Of a stretch of 39,986 nt of DNA, positions 1 to 7,391 are shown piece after piece. The DNA comes from Anaerolineales bacterium (lineage in GTDB: Bacteria; Chloroflexota; Anaerolineae; Anaerolineales; UBA11579). Position numbers and translations under genes: made by a program. The stretch covers positions 1-39,986 of the forward strand of contig JAFGDK010000083.1 of NCBI GenBank assembly GCA_016932165.1, given 5' to 3'. Position 1 is the stretch's first letter, and each line of letters starts with the position of its first letter. The notes below the pieces were generated by a model. It did no database searches. It worked only from the letters and a program-made list of their open reading frames with translations, and had not been told where the DNA came from.

Positions 1-399
1 AGGAAAAAGTGGGGAAAATTCATGGCTTTCTCAAAGTCAGGAATTTAATATTGCGATTGGAAAAGCCAAGGAATTTTCGGCGATGATAAAAAATTAACCA
101 ACTTCTCACATCATAGAAGCACCCCAAAAAATGAGGATGATATCTGATACACTTGGTGGATGTGGGTGTAGTTAGCAGATAAATTTCTCGATAGTTGTCA
201 AGAGACTTTGAGAATGCCATAGGGGAAAATTCAACTTATTGGCAGTCAGAATTTATCGTCCAGCAGCTCAATTTGAAGTCATTTCAGGATTCTGATTTTG
301 AAAGTTTAATCCTGCTGCGGTGTGCTGCCTGATTACCAGGAAGTAAGAGTTGGCAGATGCTTTTCATCTAAACGATTAACAAAATAGGAGTAAATAGGT
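1..399. other. Non-coding stretch upstream of the DUF1684 gene
   Basis: No convincing gene is seen. A 66-codon minus-strand frame (20-220) has no recognisable domain and no good ribosome binding site, so it is treated as chance. The right end holds the ribosome binding site (TAGGAG at about 384-389) of the next gene. Confidence 0.5.
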
Positions 400-903
400 A
401 TGAATAAGTATAATTTACAGCGTGCAGCAAAGGATGATTTTTTTGAATTTGATCCGCAAAGCCCATTGACACCTGAGCAGAAAACGAATTTTGAGGGGTT
501 ATACTATTTTCCCGTGGATGAGGCTTTGCGTTTCGAGATCGAGATTGAGCGCTTTGAAGACCCTCAAGAGATCAGAATGCAAACCTCCACCGGCCACCTG
601 CGTGAGTTTGTTCGCTACGGGCAATTGCATTTCACGGTCGATGGGCAAGATCTTACCTTGACAATATATGCCAATCAGCATGGGTATTTCCTCCCCTTTG
701 TAGACGCCCAGGCAGGGAAGGAAACATACGGCGCCGGCCGTTATTTAGACCCAGAAGTGACCGAGGAAGGCCGCCTGGTGCTTGATTTTAATCTCGCCTA
801 CAACCCCTACTGCGCTTACAACGACCGGGATTCCTGTCCGCTCCCCCCGGCTGAAAACCGGTTGCCTGTGGCGATTAAGGCAGGAGAGAAAAATTTTAAG
901 TGA
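400..903 (+). CDS. DUF1684 domain protein
   Basis: A 167-residue protein that matches the DUF1684 family over its whole length. I recognise the Arg/Lys-Asp-x-Phe-Phe start, the F-x-G-L-x-Y-F segment near residue 33, the T-S-T-G-H segment near 63, the R-Y-G turn, and the C-terminal block with G-R-Y-L-D, D-F-N-x-A-Y-N-P-Y-C-A-Y and C-P-L-P-P-x-E-N-R-L. No signal peptide or membrane segment is visible, so it is probably cytoplasmic. The biochemical role of this family is not known to me. The ATG start has TAGGAG about 10 bases upstream. The next gene begins 33 bases downstream on the same strand, so the two are probably co-transcribed. Length is normal for the family. Confidence 0.9.
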   Translation: MNKYNLQRAAKDDFFEFDPQSPLTPEQKTNFEGLYYFPVDEALRFEIEIERFEDPQEIRMQTSTGHLREFVRYGQLHFTVDGQDLTLTIYANQHGYFLPFVDAQAGKETYGAGRYLDPEVTEEGRLVLDFNLAYNPYCAYNDRDSCPLPPAENRLPVAIKAGEKNFK

Positions 904-936
904 AATGGTGGATAGCGGTTTGGAAAAGGATCATAA

Positions 937-2145
937 ATGAAATTCCGTAATATATCGGCTGGGGTGCTGTTTTCGTTCTTGTTCTTGGTTGCCTGCGTTA
1001 GAGAAAAGGCGCGCACTGATGAGCAAAATTCAACACAAATGCCAGAAGAACAGGATCGGCAGGTGCAGATTGCCCCGGAAAATTCTCCGGAATCCATCTC
1101 GACACTTGAGCTGGGCATCGCTGAAAATGGAGAAGCTTTCTCCTCGACAGCTTTTGAACAAAGTTACGGGCCGAACCCAATCAGTGAGCGGGATTACTCG
1201 CAATATGAAATTGTCACTTTGTTGCCCAGAGATGCAATCCCTGCTCTGACCCATCCTCAATATTACGATGTAAAGCAGGCAGATGATGAGTATCATCCGG
1301 ATGAGTTCGTTCTGGGAATTGAGTTCAACGGGGATGCGCGGGCATACTCCATTGGGCTGCTCTCGAGACACGAGATCGTCAACGATACCGTCGGAGGGAT
1401 TCATCTCGCGGTAACCTGGTGACCGCTGTGTTATACGGGAATCGTGTATTCCCGCATCATCAATGGAAATGAACACACCTTTGGTGTCAGTGGAAAATTG
1501 ATCCGGAATGCTCTGGGGATGTATGACCACCAAACTGATACGCTGTGGAGCCAGCTTTTGGGTGAAGCTGTTCAGGGAGAGCTGTCTGGAACTAAACTGG
1601 AAGTGTTGCCAGCCATGATGACGACCTGGGAAGAATGGAAAACCATCCATCCTGATACCCTCGCGATCCAAAAAGGCTTTGTTGGAAATTGGGATGCCTA
1701 TAGTGGTTACTATACTAGTTCAGATGAGGGAGTACTTGGTGTTGAGCAGTCAGACGACCGTTTGGGCGCCAAGGAATTTGTGATTGGGGTGAATTTGGGC
1801 CAGGATGCAGTGGCATATCCTTTTGGCGTTTTGGATCGGGAATTGGTGGTCAATGACCTGATCAATGATGTGCCGGCCGTGGTAGTTTTTGACTCTGATA
1901 CGGCCACTGGGGTGGTCTGGAAGCGCAATCTGGCAGATGGCCGGTTGCTGACCTTCACGGCTGATGAGGGTGAAAACATCCGTGATCTTGAGACCGGAAC
2001 CCTTTGGAATGGGTTTAGCGGCCAAGCCATCACTGGAGAATTGGCGGGGGAGAAGCTCAAGCAAATCCCCAGCACGTTGGTATTCTGGTTTGCCTGGTTT
2101 GATTTTCACCCTGCTACCCGGCTGTACGGTCACGACCAGGAATAG
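937..2145 (+). CDS. DUF3179 lipoprotein, candidate selenoprotein (in-frame UGA at 1420-1422)
   Basis: Read through one TGA at 1420-1422, this is a 402-residue DUF3179 protein. Residues 1-20 form a lipoprotein signal ending in L-V-A-C, so it is probably anchored outside the membrane. The first half carries the family blocks L-P-R-D-A-I-P-A-L, L-G-I-E-F-N-G-D-A-R-A-Y and H-E-I-V-N-D-T-V-G-G. The sequence then reads T-W-[TGA]-P-L-C-Y-T-G-I-V-Y-S-R. The family normally has C-P-L-C here, so the TGA replaces the first Cys and gives a U-x-x-C redox motif with Sec at 162. The second half continues without a break (F-G-V-S-G, L-W-S-Q-L-L-G-E-A-V, E-V-L-P-A). A SECIS-like hairpin lies just downstream. 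The substrate is unknown; a thiol/selenol redox role is inferred. The alternative is a nonsense mutation, but both halves are well conserved and the TGA sits exactly on the redox Cys. No Sec machinery genes lie in the window. Confidence 0.82.
1436..1454 (+). promoter_or_regulatory. Candidate bacterial SECIS hairpin
   Basis: CGGGAAT (1436-1442) pairs perfectly with ATTCCCG (1448-1454) around a 5-base loop, CGTGT. The loop begins 20 bases after the in-frame TGA and has G as its second base. The usual bacterial SECIS description is an apical loop about 16-37 bases after the UGA, a G within the first two loop bases and a stem of at least 4 bp; all are met. This would recruit SelB carrying Sec-tRNA. 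The fit to the rule is seen in the sequence; function is inferred. Confidence 0.7.
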
Positions 2146-2260
2146 CAATCTCGTTTTTTTGCGCATAGGCAGTATGTTCTAGAACTAAGCACCTATTGGG
2201 CGGTTGATCTGTCTATGGTAAGATAACGCCAATCACACGAACCAACCCCAAGAGAAAACT

Positions 2261-2902
2261 ATGAAAACTCGTATAATTTTTCTGATATTTGCAGCGCTTC
2301 TGATGCTGGCAGGGTGTGGAAAGTCCTCCGAGGTCGATGTTAGTGCCACTCAGACCTTTCAAGCCGCATTGGAATCTGCATTGGCGGCCACACTTCAGGC
2401 TGAATCAACTGCGCAGCAAAAACCCTCCCCGGAAGTAATCGAACCTTCCCTGACAGCAGAAACTGCCCCTGAAGTTTTTCCCACCTTCACCCCTCTCCCC
2501 ACGGTACCCGCGTCAGCCCCAACCCAGGAACTGCCAACGGTCAACCCTACTGATCTCCCCATTCCTTGTTATCGGGCAGAGATGATCTCTGAGACGATTC
2601 CGGATGGCACGATCTTCAGACCTGGTGAAATCTTTACCAAGATATGGGTGATCCGCAATACTGGCGTGTGCGAATGGACTGAAAAATTTACCTGGACTTT
2701 AGTCGAGGGAGAGGATTTTGGTGTCCCAACAGAGTTGACCTTAAACCGAACGGTATTGCCGGGTGAAGATCTTGAGGTCAAACTGGAGATGCAAACCCCA
2801 TTACTGGAAGGCGGTTATAAAGGCACATACCAGATCCTCACAAACGAGGGTGGCTCTGTCACGCCGCTGGGTTTCTGGGTTTATATTGTTTCTCAAAACT
2901 AA
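2261..2902 (+). CDS. Lipoprotein with NBR1-type Ig-like domain
   Basis: A 213-residue exported lipoprotein. The signal peptide ends in the lipobox L-A-G-C (Cys19). A Ser/Thr/Pro-rich linker of about 80 residues follows, typical of surface lipoproteins that reach through the wall. From about residue 100 to the end there is an Ig-like domain of the kind found in NBR1: D-G-T-I-F-R-P-G-E-I-F-T-K-I-W-V-I-R-N-T-G, then C-x-W, and a closing G-x-Y-x-G-T-Y-Q-I block. In bacteria this domain is an extracellular beta-sandwich thought to bind proteins or surfaces; the ligand here is unknown. The start ATG follows AAGAGAAAACT. It lies 115 bases after the DUF3179 gene and could be in the same transcript or have its own promoter. 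Confidence 0.85.
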   Translation: MKTRIIFLIFAALLMLAGCGKSSEVDVSATQTFQAALESALAATLQAESTAQQKPSPEVIEPSLTAETAPEVFPTFTPLPTVPASAPTQELPTVNPTDLPIPCYRAEMISETIPDGTIFRPGEIFTKIWVIRNTGVCEWTEKFTWTLVEGEDFGVPTELTLNRTVLPGEDLEVKLEMQTPLLEGGYKGTYQILTNEGGSVTPLGFWVYIVSQN

Positions 2903-3261
2903 GGCCGGAGAATTCAGGAATCACCACTGCAATGTGTGAGACATTTGACTAAGGCTGGATATGCAATCGAAACTGCGGATTTGAAATAAATGACAGCCAG
3001 CATAAAGCCTCGAAGGGTGGAAGATGGCGCGATCTTTGGTTTCTAGGCTCCAAACGTTGCTGAAAAGAGACTTGTGATTTGTTGCCGGTTTCACCTGGTC
3101 TGGCCGCATTTGGGTGGTATCCGGTCAGGTCGTCTGGGGGTTGGTTTGATGGATGTGATTTAACCGGACTGGTACTTGCTAACATTCAGCTGGCTCCTGC
3201 CTGCTGTCCTCCAGAAAAGATTAAACCAAGATTGGTAAATTTCTCTCCTCGGTTCTTAAAT
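2903..3261. other. Non-coding stretch between lipoprotein and membrane protein genes
   Basis: About 360 bases with no gene I can support. Short frames on both strands (for example 3079-3294 plus and 2921-3109 minus) lack domains and ribosome binding sites. The only signal I see is the promoter-like element at its right edge. Confidence 0.4.
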
Positions 3262-3269
3262 GCTATAAT
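3262..3269 (+). promoter_or_regulatory. Extended -10 promoter element
   Basis: TGCTATAAT (from 3261/3262) is a perfect extended -10 element (TGn-TATAAT). No good -35 lies 17 bases upstream, which extended -10 promoters tolerate. A start near 3276 would leave a leader of about 15 bases before the proposed TTG at 3291. Confidence 0.45.
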
Positions 3270-3290
3270 TTTCTTAGGTTTTCGCGCCAT

Positions 3291-4157
3291 TTGAGGTATC
3301 CGTTGTATAAATCAGTTGAATGCCAGCCAGGCGCGCACAGGAGAGCTTCTTTGAGATCAGGTAAACCGGGCCTGAGGCACAACCTCAGCGGGACTGGTAT
3401 TGAGGATGATCGAGGAATAGCGAGCCGCCAGCTTTTAGCCGCGGTGCTCTTTGCTATTGGTGTGCTGGTTGGGATGGTGTTGATCGGCGCCTCTGTCTAT
3501 GCAGATTTTGAATCCTCATTGTTTAATGTCTTTCTCAGTTCTGCCTCCAGCCCTCATTGGATTAAGTGTCCCATCTTGTTATCCTCCGGTGAGGATGGGG
3601 TTGTAATTACCAGATTGAAGAACAGAGAAGACGTGCCCATCCGCAGGTTCTTGCACGTTAATATCAGCCGCGGGCACCTTACTCTGATGAGGGGGGATGA
3701 GCAGTTCCTGGAACTGGCTCCGGGTGAAATGCTTGCCATGGAATGGGAGGTGACGGGAAAGGATGCAGTATATGGACACTTAATCTTTGCCAAAGTGCTT
3801 TTCTCGAAGGAAGATCAAACACCTCTTCAACTGGGTTCTTGCGGCATCCTTGTCCTCGATCTTCCCTGGGGACTGAAAGGCCAAACGGTAATATATACGT
3901 TGGGCATTATTTCTTTTATTTGTATAACCGCTGCCATCACCTTATGGTGGCGCTTTGGCCGTTCATATACCGGCATTCGTCTGGAAGCTACCCGGGCTAT
4001 GCTTGTGCTTGGTTTGGTTGTCATCCTGGGACTGATCTTCGCATTAGCTGGGCTGTGGAGAGCCGCTGCGGTGGCGTTCTATCTCGCCATTCTGGCGATT
4101 GGCGTAGTTGTACCCCATTTCATGATTAACCTTTGGCGCGGCAGAAAAGGCCCTTGA
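3291..4157 (+). CDS. Multi-pass membrane protein of unknown function
   Basis: A 288-residue protein I do not recognise. Residues 1-45 are polar and basic. A membrane segment at about 47-70 (L-L-A-A-V-L-F-A-I-G-V-L-V-G-M) is followed by a soluble region of about 110 residues that looks like a small beta domain (S-P-H-W-I-K-C-P-I, then L-A-P-G-E). Three more membrane segments lie at about 194-216, 232-252 and 256-276, and the end is basic (W-R-G-R-K-G). The central part is therefore probably extracellular. The TTG start is uncertain: it is used because an extended -10 promoter lies just upstream and no ATG occurs early in the frame. A later start just before the first membrane segment is possible. 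It converges with the minus-strand gene at 4216. Confidence 0.6.
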   Translation: MRYPLYKSVECQPGAHRRASLRSGKPGLRHNLSGTGIEDDRGIASRQLLAAVLFAIGVLVGMVLIGASVYADFESSLFNVFLSSASSPHWIKCPILLSSGEDGVVITRLKNREDVPIRRFLHVNISRGHLTLMRGDEQFLELAPGEMLAMEWEVTGKDAVYGHLIFAKVLFSKEDQTPLQLGSCGILVLDLPWGLKGQTVIYTLGIISFICITAAITLWWRFGRSYTGIRLEATRAMLVLGLVVILGLIFALAGLWRAAAVAFYLAILAIGVVVPHFMINLWRGRKGP

Positions 4158-4215
4158 GATGAAGAAGGCCAGGCGATTAAACCTGGCCTGGAAATATCAA
4201 AACCATGCTGTTTTC

Positions 4216-4980
4216 TTACGGCTGAGTGTTAACCTCACAGCGGTTGATATATACATACCAATATCCGCACCTCAATCCCCAACTCCGGTTAGAGGGAGAG
4301 ATTTGGATGTAGTCCCCACCACTCTGGTCATCGGCCGGTCTGCACGAAGCGGAGGGGTTGATCAGTCCCAAATTTACCCAGTTCCGGTCCGGTTCAAACA
4401 AACCGGTAGCGGAACCCATGCTCTCCCCGCCTTGTTCACCCCTGACGGAGACAACCAGGTTTTCTTCCCCGCTGAGGTAAACATCTGTGGTAAATCTGCT
4501 GGCATCCCACCCATTTTGCGGGATAAATTTGTGTGTATCTCCCTGGGTCTCGCCCTCGTAATGCCAGGATTGAAGCTGCCGGGTGGTTGATTCAGATTGA
4601 GCTGAAAGTTCTACCCACACTTCGTAATCATTCGCCGGCCAGCGGCCATAGTTAGGGCGCTCGTACAAAATCGAATCAGGATACCATCTCATATAAACCC
4701 CATTCCATACTACTCGCAGGGTTTTCCCTCCAGGGACTGTGATAGCATTGTTATCTTCATTGGTTTCAGTGATACTATCCTGCGGATCCAGTCTGACCGT
4801 ATAGCCACCTTCCATTTGATTCCGGATTGCTGGTGAGAGGGGCCATTCCACCCACAGACCTTCCTGGCGGCTGAGAATGTCGCCGGCAAACTGCCCGGTT
4901 GGTGAAACAATATCACTGGTATCGCCTGGAAGATCGATCTGTACCACTAGATCTGCCAGATTAAAATCACTGCTTCCCAC
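4216..4980 (-). CDS. CARDB-like exported domain, probable frameshifted C-terminal part of the upstream lipoprotein
   Basis: A 254-codon frame starting at a GTG (4980), overlapping the end of the lipoprotein gene by 14 bases. Its first 90 residues resemble a CARDB-type cell-adhesion fold: A-D-L-V-V-Q-I, G-G-Y-T-V-R-L-D-P, and S-I-T-E-T-N-E-D-N-N. The rest is a beta-rich region with many Trp and Tyr and a Cys-containing end. Domains of this kind act outside the cell, yet this frame has no signal peptide and only a weak ribosome binding site. Removing one G from the GGTGGG run near 4977-4982 would join it to the upstream lipoprotein as F-G-G-S-S-D-F-N. It is most likely the tail of one 518-residue or so surface lipoprotein, broken by a real or sequencing frameshift. 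Confidence 0.6.
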   Translation of the reverse strand: MGSSDFNLADLVVQIDLPGDTSDIVSPTGQFAGDILSRQEGLWVEWPLSPAIRNQMEGGYTVRLDPQDSITETNEDNNAITVPGGKTLRVVWNGVYMRWYPDSILYERPNYGRWPANDYEVWVELSAQSESTTRQLQSWHYEGETQGDTHKFIPQNGWDASRFTTDVYLSGEENLVVSVRGEQGGESMGSATGLFEPDRNWVNLGLINPSASCRPADDQSGGDYIQISPSNRSWGLRCGYWYVYINRCEVNTQP

Positions 4981-5761
4981 CGAATTTTGATTCTCTACCG
5001 TTTATTGGCTTAAGCGTGGTTGGATCACTCGGTCCGGTAGTATCAGGAGGAGGGGGCGTGGGGGTATCGGTGGCGCACACGCCGCTCACATTGATCGTTA
5101 CCCTGAAGGTCCCTCTGGAGCCATCCAGGTAGGTGATGATCATCGGATAAGTCTGTGTTTCGCACATACAATCCTGATAGCTGCCCGAAAATTGTTGCTC
5201 CCGGTCTCCGAACTCTACCTTGCTCACATTGCTCACTTCCCAATAGATTGTTGTGCAGCCCCCAGCCTGAATTTCCGCTGGTTCAGCCCAGAAATTGATT
5301 ACCGGGGAAATCTCTTCCGGGACCAGTGTGGGCGTGTTTGTGGGGGTGGGCTCTTGAGCCGCTTCCTCAACAGGTTGCGGTTCAGCCGCTGCCGAAACTG
5401 CCTCGCTGATGGTGACGGTTGTGGTATCCGGTTCACTGGCGATTCCATTGCTTCCCGTTGCCAATGCCTGGATGACATATTCACCCGGTCCTGTTGGGGA
5501 AAAACCGGACTGATACTCTGCCAGGCTTTCCTCACCAGCGGGAGAGAGGATTGTATCCACCAAGCTGCCGCTGACCCAGATTTCTACCATAGCGATCCCT
5601 TCGGGGCTGGTTGCATGGGCTTCAATCGTAACCAGATTTTCGTTTGTCAGCGTGGTGGGTTTTACCGGGACACCAATCCATACATATGTCCCCCCGGAAG
5701 TACCACTGCACCCAACCAAAAGCAGCATAAGAATGACAGGCGCTGCCCAATACCTAGACAT
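4967..5761 (-). CDS. Surface lipoprotein, N-terminal part (likely frameshifted)
   Basis: 264 residues from an ATG at 5761 that follows a strong GAGGAGGAAACT ribosome binding site; the frame runs further upstream but without support. The signal peptide ends in the lipobox L-V-G-C (about Cys18). An Ig-like or PKD-like domain follows at roughly 30-120 (V-E-I-W-V-S-G-S-L-V and G-E-Y-V-I-Q-A-L-A), then a Thr/Pro/Glu-rich linker (T-P-T-N-T-P-T), then a second beta domain (I-N-F-W-A-E-P-A-E-I-Q-A-G-G-C-T-T-I-Y-W) and a Pro-rich stretch. It ends abruptly 12 codons after the frame seems to slip. Function is unknown; a cell-surface binding role is inferred. It is divergent from the B12 transport genes. 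Confidence 0.75.
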   Translation of the reverse strand: MSRYWAAPVILMLLLVGCSGTSGGTYVWIGVPVKPTTLTNENLVTIEAHATSPEGIAMVEIWVSGSLVDTILSPAGEESLAEYQSGFSPTGPGEYVIQALATGSNGIASEPDTTTVTISEAVSAAAEPQPVEEAAQEPTPTNTPTLVPEEISPVINFWAEPAEIQAGGCTTIYWEVSNVSKVEFGDREQQFSGSYQDCMCETQTYPMIITYLDGSRGTFRVTINVSGVCATDTPTPPPPDTTGPSDPTTLKPINGRESKFGGKQ

Positions 5762-5971
5762 AGTTTCCTCCTCAAGTTGTGCAGCTAGTGAGATACAAGT
5801 TCTTGGATGATGTGTGTGGGCGGCCTCCAAGATAGTTCAGTTGTAGAGATTTCGTCTATGCGGGTCAATAGCAACTCGGTCAGATGAATCTGATAACTGG
5901 TAATATCCTGGACTACTTGCCAACCCTGCCGCTTGTGGTAAACTTACCAAACATTAACAATTAAATACCTG

Positions 5972-6132
5972 TAACCACGGTGCCTTTTCCCCCGGATGGG
6001 GAGGCAGGAGAGGAGAAATTGCTCTCCGGCGAAACCGGTGCCCGATCTTTTGTGGATCGGAAGTCCGGTGCTGTCCCGCAACTGTAGGTGAGGATTAACC
6101 TTCCTCACAAGCCAGGTCACACGCCGTGGTTA
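5972..6132 (+). ncRNA. Cobalamin (B12) riboswitch
   Basis: The conserved core is visible: GCTGTCCCGCAACTGTA at 6070-6086 and the B12-box AAGCCAGG at 6109-6116 followed by TCACAC. The closing stem is perfect: TAACCACGG (5972-5980) pairs with CCGTGGTTA (6124-6132). Adenosyl- or other cobalamin binding would control the downstream importer genes; the intrinsic terminator at 6223-6247 is the likely expression platform. Confidence 0.93.
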
Positions 6133-6141
6133 TGTTCGAAC

Positions 6142-6213
6142 GCAAGATGCTTTACGCATCTCGCTCGATCCTCGCGGTCAGGGATTGGAACTAAGAAACC
6201 TTATAGGTTTCTC
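6142..6213 (+). promoter_or_regulatory. Hairpins between B12 aptamer and terminator
   Basis: Two stems lie between the aptamer and the terminator: AGATGC (6145-6150) with GCATCT (6156-6161), and AGAAACCT (6195-6202) with AGGTTTCT (6206-6213). They may belong to the riboswitch switching region. I do not see an obvious antiterminator pairing by eye. Confidence 0.4.
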
Positions 6214-6222
6214 AATTTTATA

Positions 6223-6256
6223 AAAACTGCCCTCGTGGCAGTTTTTTTATTTTTTT
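6223..6256 (+). terminator. Riboswitch-linked intrinsic terminator
   Basis: AAAAACTGCC (6223-6232) pairs with GGCAGTTTTT (6238-6247) around CTCGT, followed by a T-rich run to about 6257. It lies after the cobalamin aptamer and before the first btu gene, so high B12 probably favours early termination. Confidence 0.88.
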
Positions 6257-6301
6257 CAACGCAGCATAAGGTTGCGTATTATCTACTACGGAGGTTGATG
6301 A

Positions 6302-7306
6302 ATGAAACGCGTATACACAATTTTCACACTGATGGCCCTGTTACTCACTTTGCTCCTTTCCGCCTGTGGGGGGAACAGCACAACTGACAATCAGCCATCC
6401 CAACCGGTGGCGAACAACGCCGCCAACCAGCTGGCAGAAGAGCCTGCTGAGGATGAAGAGCCGGCTCCGGCGATTGAGGTGGTGGATTCACTCGGTGAGA
6501 CATTGGTTCTCACCGCCCCTGCCCAGCGGATCATCTCACTGGCCCCCTCCATTACGGAGATTCTGTTTGCGATTGGCGCAGGCGACCAAGTTGTCGGTCG
6601 GGAGGATTTCGCCAACTATCCCGAAGAGGTTGTGGCATTGCCCAGCATCGGCGGTACCTGGGGAGAACTAAATGTTGAGGCGATGCTTGCTTTAGAACCT
6701 GATCTAATCCTGGCTGCCCCGTTAACCACCCAGGAGCAGGTCGCTTCGATGACTGATGTGGGCCTCAATGTTTTCCTGATGCCCAACCCGACGACAATGG
6801 AGGGGATGTATGATTTGCTGCGCACCGCAGCAAAGATTACCGGCCACGAGGAAGAGACTGAAGATCTGATTGCCGATCTGATCACGCGCGTTGATGCAGT
6901 CACTGCTGTGGTTGCGGAGGCTGAGACCACCCCGGTCGTGTTCTATGAACTGGACGGTACCTCTGATCCTGCAGCTCCCTGGACAACCGGACCGGGGACA
7001 TTTATTGACACCTTGATCACGATGGCTGGCGGGAAAAATGTGTCTGGCGACCTGGACGGCGCTTGGGTCCAGATCAGTGCCGAAGAATTAATTTCACGAA
7101 ATCCCGATGTCATCATTCTTGGGGATGCAATCTGGGGGGTAACCGTTGAATCCGTGGGCCAACGGGCTGGTTGGGAAGCTATCCACGCGGTTAGCGCAGG
7201 TACAGTGTACCCATTCAATGATGATCTTGCCAGCCGCCCTGGACCCCGCCTGGTGGATGGGCTTGAAGAACTGGCCCGATTGATCCACCCCGAGTTGTTT
7301 GAATAG
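6302..7306 (+). CDS. btuF: Cobalamin ABC transporter substrate-binding lipoprotein
   Basis: A 334-residue lipoprotein (signal ending L-S-A-C) with an acidic linker to about residue 55 and then a class III (TroA/BtuF-like) binding fold. Family blocks are clear: R-I-I-S-L-A-P-S-I-T-E-I-L-F-A-I-G, V-V-G-R, L-P-S-I-G-G, and E-A-M-L-A-L-E-P-D-L-I-L-A. The C-terminal lobe has R-N-P-D-V-I-I-L and ends in G-L-E-E-L-A-R-L-I-H-P. It would capture cobalamin (or another corrinoid) and hand it to the permease encoded next. The B12 riboswitch just upstream supports cobalamin over iron-siderophore as the ligand. ATG has GGAGG at 8 bases. It is first in a three-gene plus-strand operon. Confidence 0.9.
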   Translation: MKRVYTIFTLMALLLTLLLSACGGNSTTDNQPSQPVANNAANQLAEEPAEDEEPAPAIEVVDSLGETLVLTAPAQRIISLAPSITEILFAIGAGDQVVGREDFANYPEEVVALPSIGGTWGELNVEAMLALEPDLILAAPLTTQEQVASMTDVGLNVFLMPNPTTMEGMYDLLRTAAKITGHEEETEDLIADLITRVDAVTAVVAEAETTPVVFYELDGTSDPAAPWTTGPGTFIDTLITMAGGKNVSGDLDGAWVQISAEELISRNPDVIILGDAIWGVTVESVGQRAGWEAIHAVSAGTVYPFNDDLASRPGPRLVDGLEELARLIHPELFE

Positions 7307-7330
7307 GCTTTACTTCTTCATCCTTGTTGA

Positions 7331-7361
7331 CCTGGGATGGGGTATACTTCCCCATCCCAGG
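7331..7361 (+). promoter_or_regulatory. Strong intercistronic hairpin
   Basis: CCTGGGATGGGG (7331-7342) pairs perfectly with CCCCATCCCAGG (7350-7361), loop TATACTT. No T-run follows, so it is not a standard terminator. It may protect or limit the mRNA between the binding protein, usually needed in excess, and the permease. Confidence 0.6.
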
Positions 7362-7391
7362 GTTATACCCTGTCTCCGGGATTGAAATCTG

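Noticed and set aside
937..1422. Reading the DUF3179 gene as two genes or a simple pseudogene split by a nonsense codon
   Set aside because: Both halves are one continuous family match in the same frame, the TGA is on the redox Cys, and a SECIS-like stem follows. A nonsense mutation stays possible but is less likely.
4159..4590. 143-codon plus-strand frame opposite the CARDB-like gene
   Set aside because: It is antisense to a better supported minus-strand frame and shows no domain or ribosome binding site.
4967..4980. Stop-codon readthrough joining the two minus-strand lipoprotein frames
   Set aside because: The frames differ by one base and a TAA follows two codons after the TGA, so readthrough cannot join them; a frameshift is required.
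6088..6387. 99-codon plus-strand frame overlapping the riboswitch and the start of btuF
   Set aside because: It covers the B12-box and terminator and has no domain; the structured RNA explains the region.
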